DNA of 57,598 nt. It comes from Pedobacter kyungheensis. GTDB lineage: Bacteria > Bacteroidota > Bacteroidia > Sphingobacteriales > Sphingobacteriaceae. Position numbers and translations under genes: made by a program. The stretch lies in assembly GCF_000812965.1 (NCBI RefSeq), contig NZ_JSYN01000029.1:1-57598 (forward strand). The letters are read 5' to 3'. Below are positions 53,077 through 57,598 of this stretch, piece by piece (positions within the stretch are counted from its first letter, which is position 1; the number at the start of each line of letters is the position of its first letter). Under the pieces are notes generated by a model. That model ran no database searches, was not told where the DNA came from, and was given only the letters and a program-made list of their open reading frames with translations.

Positions 53077-55110
53077 ATGATCAAAATTAAAGGTGTTTTA
53101 CCAAACACCAGGTTTTTCTTTTTGCTGGCCCCGTTATTGGGTATGGGCATACTTTTGCCCGGAATTTCTGCAGCACAGGTGGATACGGTAAAGGCCAATC
53201 AACTGCAGGAAGTTAAAATTACCGAGTATAAAAATTCGAGGGTAAACCTTTCGCCAACTCCTGTACAAATACTTGTCGGATCGGAGTTAAGACGCTTAAA
53301 CAGCTTATCAGTTGCCGATGCGGTACGCTATTTTGCCGGCGTACAGTTAAAAGATTACGGCGGGGCTGGAGGCTTAAAAACCATTAACGTAAGGAGTATG
53401 GGGAGTAACCATACTGCTGTGTTTTATGATGGTGTTCAGTTAGGCAATGCGCAAAATGGCCAGGTAGATTTAGGTAAATTATCCTTAGATAATCTGGAAG
53501 AAATTGCTGTTTACGTTGGTCAGAAACCGGAATTACTGCTGCCAGCCAAAGGTTTTGCCGCAGCAAGTGCACTTTACCTCAAAACCGCACAGCCGGTTTT
53601 TAGTCCTGGCAAAAAGTATGGATTAGGCATTAGTTTTAAAACCGGCTCTTTTGGGCTAATTAATCCCAACATCAGTTATAAACAAAAAGTCAGCAATAAA
53701 ATCGCTTTTGTTTTAGATGCAGGCTATTTAGAATCGAACGGTAAATATAAATTCAGGTATAAGGAGCTGGCTTACGATACCACCATTATCCGGAATAACA
53801 GTGATGTTAAATCGGCAAGGGTAGAAGCTACATTTTTTGGCTCACTGGCCGATAGCAGTAACTGGAGCCTTAAATTGTACAACTATAACTCGGCCCGCGG
53901 ACTCCCCGGAGCGATAGTTTCGAACAGGTTTACCTTTACACAGCGCCAGTGGGACGATAATAGTTTTGTTCAGGCTTCGTATCAGAATAAAAAAAGTGCC
54001 CGCTATAATTTTTTGTTGAATACGAAGTATGCCTATAGTTTTATGCGTTACCTCGATCCTGAATTTAAGCAGCAAAACAGCTTTTTAGATAACCGCTATA
54101 CCGAAACGGAGTGGTATATCTCTGCAGCCCATCTGTATAAAATAGCTAAAATCTGCGAGCTTTCTCTCGCTACCGATTACAGCTTTCAAAAGCTTAATGC
54201 CAACTTATACGATTTTGTCTATCCCAGTCGCCATACAGGTTTAGTGGCACTGGCCACGGCCATAAATTTAAACAGGCTAAACCTGCAAGCTAATGTTTTA
54301 GCCACACTAATTGCAGAGCAGGTTAAAAATAGGAATCCGTCTACCAGCAGGCAAGAATATACCCCCAGTTTGATGGCTTCGTGGCAACCTTTTCAAACCA
54401 AAGATTTCCGCGTACGGAGTTTTTACAAATCTATTTTCCGTATGCCCACTTTTAACGATTTGTATTATACGTTTATTGGCAATACCAAGCTGAAACCCGA
54501 ATACACCAGTCAGTACGATTTAGGTTTTACTTACGGGCATACCTCAAACGGAAAACGCCTCGCTTATCTATCTGTTCAGGCCGATGCCTACTATAATCTG
54601 GTAAAAGATAAGATTGTGGCCATTCCGGGCAATAATTTAGGCCTGTGGAAGATGTTTAACCTTGATCGGGTGCAGATTAAAGGTTTCGAAACCAATATAC
54701 AGACGGTTTGGGATTTAGCCGCACAGCTGAAATTGAAAGCAAGTGCCAATTATACCTTCGAAAAAGCAATAGATATCAGCGCTACTGCTTTCAGGTATGG
54801 CGATCAGATCCCCTATATTCCCGTACACAGCGGATCGGCGAGATTCGGTATCGATTACAAAAACCTGATGTTTAATTATAGTTATATCTACACTGGCGAA
54901 AGGTATAGCCAAAAAGCCAATATCGCCGCCAACTACGTTAAACCCTGGTATACGCACGATTTAACACTGGGTGCAAATTTCGTTTACCAGCAAACCCGTT
55001 TCTTTTTCAACGCCGAAATCAATAATGTTTTTAACCAGTATTACGATGTGGTGCTCAACTATCCAATGCCGGGCCGCAACTACCGTTTTACTTTATCCGC
55101 TAATTTTTAA
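53077..55110 (+). CDS. btuB: TonB-dependent receptor, BtuB-like (vitamin B12 uptake)
   Basis: 677 residues. A signal peptide with the AAQ cleavage region is followed by a TonB-box-like QLQEVKITEYK, a plug domain (about 60-180, NSLSVADAVRYFAGVQLKDYG and INVRSMGSNHTAVFYDGVQL) and a barrel ending in YRFTLSANF. The AdoCbl riboswitch upstream strongly supports cobalamin or a corrinoid as ligand. Gene order with two lipoproteins downstream is an operon (19- and 20-bp gaps). The gene symbol rests on the riboswitch plus family; direct cobalamin ligands cannot be read. Confidence 0.9.
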   Translation: MIKIKGVLPNTRFFFLLAPLLGMGILLPGISAAQVDTVKANQLQEVKITEYKNSRVNLSPTPVQILVGSELRRLNSLSVADAVRYFAGVQLKDYGGAGGLKTINVRSMGSNHTAVFYDGVQLGNAQNGQVDLGKLSLDNLEEIAVYVGQKPELLLPAKGFAAASALYLKTAQPVFSPGKKYGLGISFKTGSFGLINPNISYKQKVSNKIAFVLDAGYLESNGKYKFRYKELAYDTTIIRNNSDVKSARVEATFFGSLADSSNWSLKLYNYNSARGLPGAIVSNRFTFTQRQWDDNSFVQASYQNKKSARYNFLLNTKYAYSFMRYLDPEFKQQNSFLDNRYTETEWYISAAHLYKIAKICELSLATDYSFQKLNANLYDFVYPSRHTGLVALATAINLNRLNLQANVLATLIAEQVKNRNPSTSRQEYTPSLMASWQPFQTKDFRVRSFYKSIFRMPTFNDLYYTFIGNTKLKPEYTSQYDLGFTYGHTSNGKRLAYLSVQADAYYNLVKDKIVAIPGNNLGLWKMFNLDRVQIKGFETNIQTVWDLAAQLKLKASANYTFEKAIDISATAFRYGDQIPYIPVHSGSARFGIDYKNLMFNYSYIYTGERYSQKANIAANYVKPWYTHDLTLGANFVYQQTRFFFNAEINNVFNQYYDVVLNYPMPGRNYRFTLSANF

Positions 55111-55129
55111 ACCAATTTAATATCACGAT

Positions 55130-56233
55130 ATGAAACACCAATTACAACAAATTTTTAAACGTACCGGCTTACTGCTGTTAACTGCCCTCGCTTTTGCCTG
55201 TAGAAAAGATACACCGGTAGATGAAGATTCGGAGCAAGGCGCTAAAACACCGTCAGTAACTGTAAAAGGATTGTATGTCTTAAACGAAGGCAACTGGGGT
55301 TCTAACAAATCATCTTTAGATTATTACAATTATGAGGATGGTAAATACACCAGAAATATATTCGGAGCGGCTAATCCGGCGGTTACATTAGGTCTTGGAG
55401 ATGTAGGTAACGATATCAAAATTTACGGTGCTAAAATGTATGTGGTAGTAAACGGAAGCAATAAGGTTGAAATCTTAAACGCCGGCAATGCCAGGCAGGT
55501 CGCTAAACTGGATATCAACAACCCCCGTTATGTAACCTTTTACAAGAATTTTGCTTACATCACCTCTTACGATGGCTATGTCGCTGTAGTAGATACCACC
55601 GCTTTAAGCACCATTAAAACTAAAATAACGATAGGTAACCAGCCCGAAGAGATGGCAGTTGTGGGTAATAAACTTTATGTGGCCAATTCTGGTGGTTATA
55701 ACTATCCAAATTACGACAGAACAGTATCGGTAATTGATTTAACTACCAATACTGAAACCAAAAAGATTGATGTAGCCATTAACCTGCACCATTTAAAAGC
55801 CGATAAATATGGCGATATATATGTGACCTCGAGAGGTGATTACGGAGCAGTTGCCTCTTCATTATATGTGATTGATAGCCAAACCGATGCCGTGAAAAAG
55901 AATTTCAATATTCCGGTTAGCGATTTCTGGATTAATGAAGACGATGCCTATCTGTTTTCTTACAGCTATGCTACCTCAAAGTCGACCTATGTAAAACTTA
56001 ATGTAAAAGACGAAACCGTAGTAAGCAACAATTTTATTGCGGATGGGGTTGAGGCTTCTATTACGCTTCCTTATGGTATTGCTGTCGATCCAACATCGGG
56101 AGATGTTTTCGTAACCGACGCGAGAGATTACGTTACACCCGGCACCATTTACTGTTTCGATAAAGCAGGTAAAAAGAAATTTACGTTTACCACCGGCGAT
56201 ATTCCCGCACACATTGCATTCTTATTAAAATAA
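55130..56233 (+). CDS. Surface lipoprotein with YncE-like beta-propeller (DUF5074-type)
   Basis: 367 residues. A lipobox ALAFAC gives a lipidated cysteine near residue 24. The mature part has repeated propeller strands with KIYGAKMYVVVNGSNKVEIL, EMAVVGNKLYVANSGGYNYP and HLKADKYGDIYVTSRGD, and ends in GIAVDPTSGDVFVTDARDYV. The fold is that of YncE / DUF5074 seven-bladed propellers. It sits directly after btuB in a riboswitch-controlled operon. Binding of corrinoid at the cell surface is a reasonable inference; it is not demonstrated here. Confidence 0.82.
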   Translation: MKHQLQQIFKRTGLLLLTALAFACRKDTPVDEDSEQGAKTPSVTVKGLYVLNEGNWGSNKSSLDYYNYEDGKYTRNIFGAANPAVTLGLGDVGNDIKIYGAKMYVVVNGSNKVEILNAGNARQVAKLDINNPRYVTFYKNFAYITSYDGYVAVVDTTALSTIKTKITIGNQPEEMAVVGNKLYVANSGGYNYPNYDRTVSVIDLTTNTETKKIDVAINLHHLKADKYGDIYVTSRGDYGAVASSLYVIDSQTDAVKKNFNIPVSDFWINEDDAYLFSYSYATSKSTYVKLNVKDETVVSNNFIADGVEASITLPYGIAVDPTSGDVFVTDARDYVTPGTIYCFDKAGKKKFTFTTGDIPAHIAFLLK

Positions 56234-56253
56234 CATACAAAAACACACCAAAA

Positions 56254-57375
56254 ATGAAAAAATCAATTATCTATTCAATGCTTTTCTGCCTGTTCTTATT
56301 CAGTTGTAAGAAAGATAACGTGCTTGGCCCCGATGTAAACCTGCTCATTAAAGAAGATGCTGTACAGGCTAAGGTAGCTGTAGTAACCAATTTTAGTGCA
56401 GGTACAAACAACGGACAGGCTTTTCAGCACGAATGGAAACTCGATGGCAAAGTGGTCAGCACCATTTTTAACTATAATTTTATTGCCGCAAAAGCGGGTA
56501 CTTATGTTTTAGCTTACAAAGGTTATAACGAGGCTGGCGAATTCACCCATAACTACACCATTACTGTTCCGGTTCCGGTGGTAGGAATTACCCCAACCAG
56601 CAGCAAATATATCAGCCGTATTTTAGATTACCTGCCCGCCCCGGGCCAGTTTGTAAACGAAACCCTTGGTAAACCAGAGCAGGCACAAAAATTAATTGGA
56701 AGCACTACCAACCTGATTTCCTTAGGTGGTTTTGGTGGCTACATTATTTTTGGCTTCGACCACTCGGTAGTAAACAACACCGGTAACGATCTGGCCATTT
56801 ATGGTAATCCATCAGGGGCTCCATATCATTTTTCTGAGCCAGGTGTTGTAATGGTTAGTCAGGATAGCAACGGCAATGGTCTTGCTGATGATGAGTGGTA
56901 TGAGTTAGCCGGAAGTGAATACAGCAAAGCTACAACCATTAAAAATTACGAAATTACCTATACCAACCCTAAAGCATTTGCCAATGTAAGCTGGAAAGAT
57001 AATCAGGGAAATAGCGGAGAAGTAAAAGTTAACAATTTCCATAAGCATAATTTTTATCCTGAATTTGCCGCGAACCAGGAAACCATCACCTTTAAAGGAA
57101 CTTTGTTGCCACCTTCAACCGGTAAGGCAGGTAGTATTGTAATCAGTTCGCCATTTGACTGGGGCTACACTGATAGTTATTCTACCGGCGATGATTACAA
57201 AACCAATTTGTACAATAGCTTCGATTTATCGTGGGCGGTTGATAAAAACGGAAACAAAGTAGATTTAAAAACAATCGATTTTGTGAAGGTATACACCGGA
57301 CAGAATGCTGATGCAGGTAGCCTTGGTGAAATTTCGACTGAAGTAAAGGGTGCGGTTGATTTGGGGATTAAATAA
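56254..57375 (+). CDS. Surface lipoprotein, PKD-like N-terminus, function unknown
   Basis: 373 residues. The lipobox LFLFSC lies near residue 17. A PKD/Ig-like domain (about 35-110, HEWKLDGKVVSTIFNYNFIAAKAGTYVLAYKG) is followed by a larger domain. It contains GFGGYIIFGFDHSVVNNTGN, DLAIYGNPSGAPYHFSEPGV and SNGNGLADDEWYELAGSEY. It is the third gene of the btuB operon, 20 bp after the propeller lipoprotein. The aspartate-rich DSNGNGLADDE stretch looks like a calcium-binding loop. I do not recognise a named function; co-regulation by cobalamin is implied by position. Confidence 0.8.
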   Translation: MKKSIIYSMLFCLFLFSCKKDNVLGPDVNLLIKEDAVQAKVAVVTNFSAGTNNGQAFQHEWKLDGKVVSTIFNYNFIAAKAGTYVLAYKGYNEAGEFTHNYTITVPVPVVGITPTSSKYISRILDYLPAPGQFVNETLGKPEQAQKLIGSTTNLISLGGFGGYIIFGFDHSVVNNTGNDLAIYGNPSGAPYHFSEPGVVMVSQDSNGNGLADDEWYELAGSEYSKATTIKNYEITYTNPKAFANVSWKDNQGNSGEVKVNNFHKHNFYPEFAANQETITFKGTLLPPSTGKAGSIVISSPFDWGYTDSYSTGDDYKTNLYNSFDLSWAVDKNGNKVDLKTIDFVKVYTGQNADAGSLGEISTEVKGAVDLGIK

Positions 57376-57428
57376 AGTCTGATCATCTACCTATAAATAA
57401 CAGCCCAGTTGTTAAAAGGCCTGCCTTG

Positions 57429-57598
57429 TGGACATGCCCCAAAAAGTTAGACACTTTTTGGGGCATTTTTTATGAGTAGAAAACAAAAATATGACTATCA
57501 GTTTAAACTTGATTTAGTCAACAAGGTAATCAAAGAAGAACACTCTGTACATGAACTTTCCAATATGTATGGATTGGCTAAATCACAGTTACAATTTT
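57429..57598 (+). mobile_element. Left end of an IS3-like insertion sequence (truncated by window)
   Basis: The end begins TGGACATGCCCCAAAAAGTT and contains GCCCCAAAAAG ... CTTTTTGGGGC as a hairpin, consistent with a terminal inverted repeat. A transposase orfA starts 43 bp in. The exact first base of the element is not certain, and the right end is outside the window. Confidence 0.72.
57472..57598 (+). CDS. IS3-family transposase orfA, partial (5' part only)
   Basis: 42 codons are visible from ATG at 57472 to the window end: MSRKQKYDYQFKLDLVNKVI, then KEEHSVHELSNMYGLAKSQL. The helix-turn-helix pattern is that of an IS3/IS911-type orfA. No stop is reached inside the window. Confidence 0.75.
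   Translation, partial: MSRKQKYDYQFKLDLVNKVIKEEHSVHELSNMYGLAKSQLQF

Overview
The window looks like a chromosomal segment from a member of the Bacteroidota, most likely Sphingobacteriaceae and Pedobacter-like. The grounds are the AT-rich sequence, several TAnnTTTG-type -7 promoter elements, the near absence of strong Shine-Dalgarno sequences, large TonB-dependent receptors with signal peptides, a Bacteroidota-type LptD, a ligase-associated DNA repair module, and an AdoCbl riboswitch driving a BtuB-like receptor. The genus is an inference from protein style; no rRNA or tRNA gene was seen.

Layout. 1-6.5 kb: rpe, a carboxypeptidase-regulatory TonB receptor, the serine pathway pair serC-serA, then a reverse membrane protein with a 48-residue mini-gene overlapping its end. 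6.6-11.3 kb: a SAM hydrolase family gene (reverse), then phoH, a small unknown gene, purC, a STAS protein and ribonuclease Z. 11.4-20.3 kb: a reverse envelope set (two N-acetylmuramoyl-L-alanine amidases and an MCE/MlaD protein) diverging from lptD-like, cinA, a 2-oxoacid dehydrogenase E2 and a ferritin-like protein. 20.3-28.7 kb: a small membrane protein, a thioredoxin, the four-gene ligase-associated DNA damage module on the reverse strand (exonuclease, ligase, Lhr-like helicase, PdeM phosphoesterase), and, divergent from it, a SatD / DUF3307 pair preceded by four perfect 18-bp sites at an exact 28-bp period.

28.7-37.3 kb is mostly reverse: an S9 dipeptidyl peptidase, a secreted DUF4412-like protein, an enoyl-CoA hydratase, ComEC, a helix-hairpin-helix protein fused to a probable outer-membrane barrel, and a MerR regulator. 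37.4-49.8 kb: alaS, three tandem paralogous tyrosine-rich secreted proteins (reverse), an AAA/DUF4143 ATPase with two copies of a GAGTAA/TTACTC motif block upstream, gatB, a TlpA-like lipoprotein, an OmpR-type response regulator behind an 11-bp-period TTAAC triplet, a 153-bp tandem duplication, an RluA pseudouridine synthase and a ClC channel. 49.9-57.6 kb: an NtrC-type regulator and a class A beta-lactamase-fold hydrolase (reverse), then the cobalamin riboswitch with BtuB and two surface lipoproteins, and the left end of an IS3-like element that runs off the window.

Most genes are housekeeping or conserved envelope genes. The parts least explained by standard annotation are the regulatory arrays (SatD, DUF4143 ATPase, response regulator), the ComEC/HhH-barrel pair, the three tyrosine-rich paralogues, and an intergenic element between the ligase and helicase genes. 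I found no prophage, CRISPR array, biosynthetic cluster or complete defence island. The best candidate for an under-described system is the SatD-DUF3307 pair with its operator array facing the DNA repair operon.
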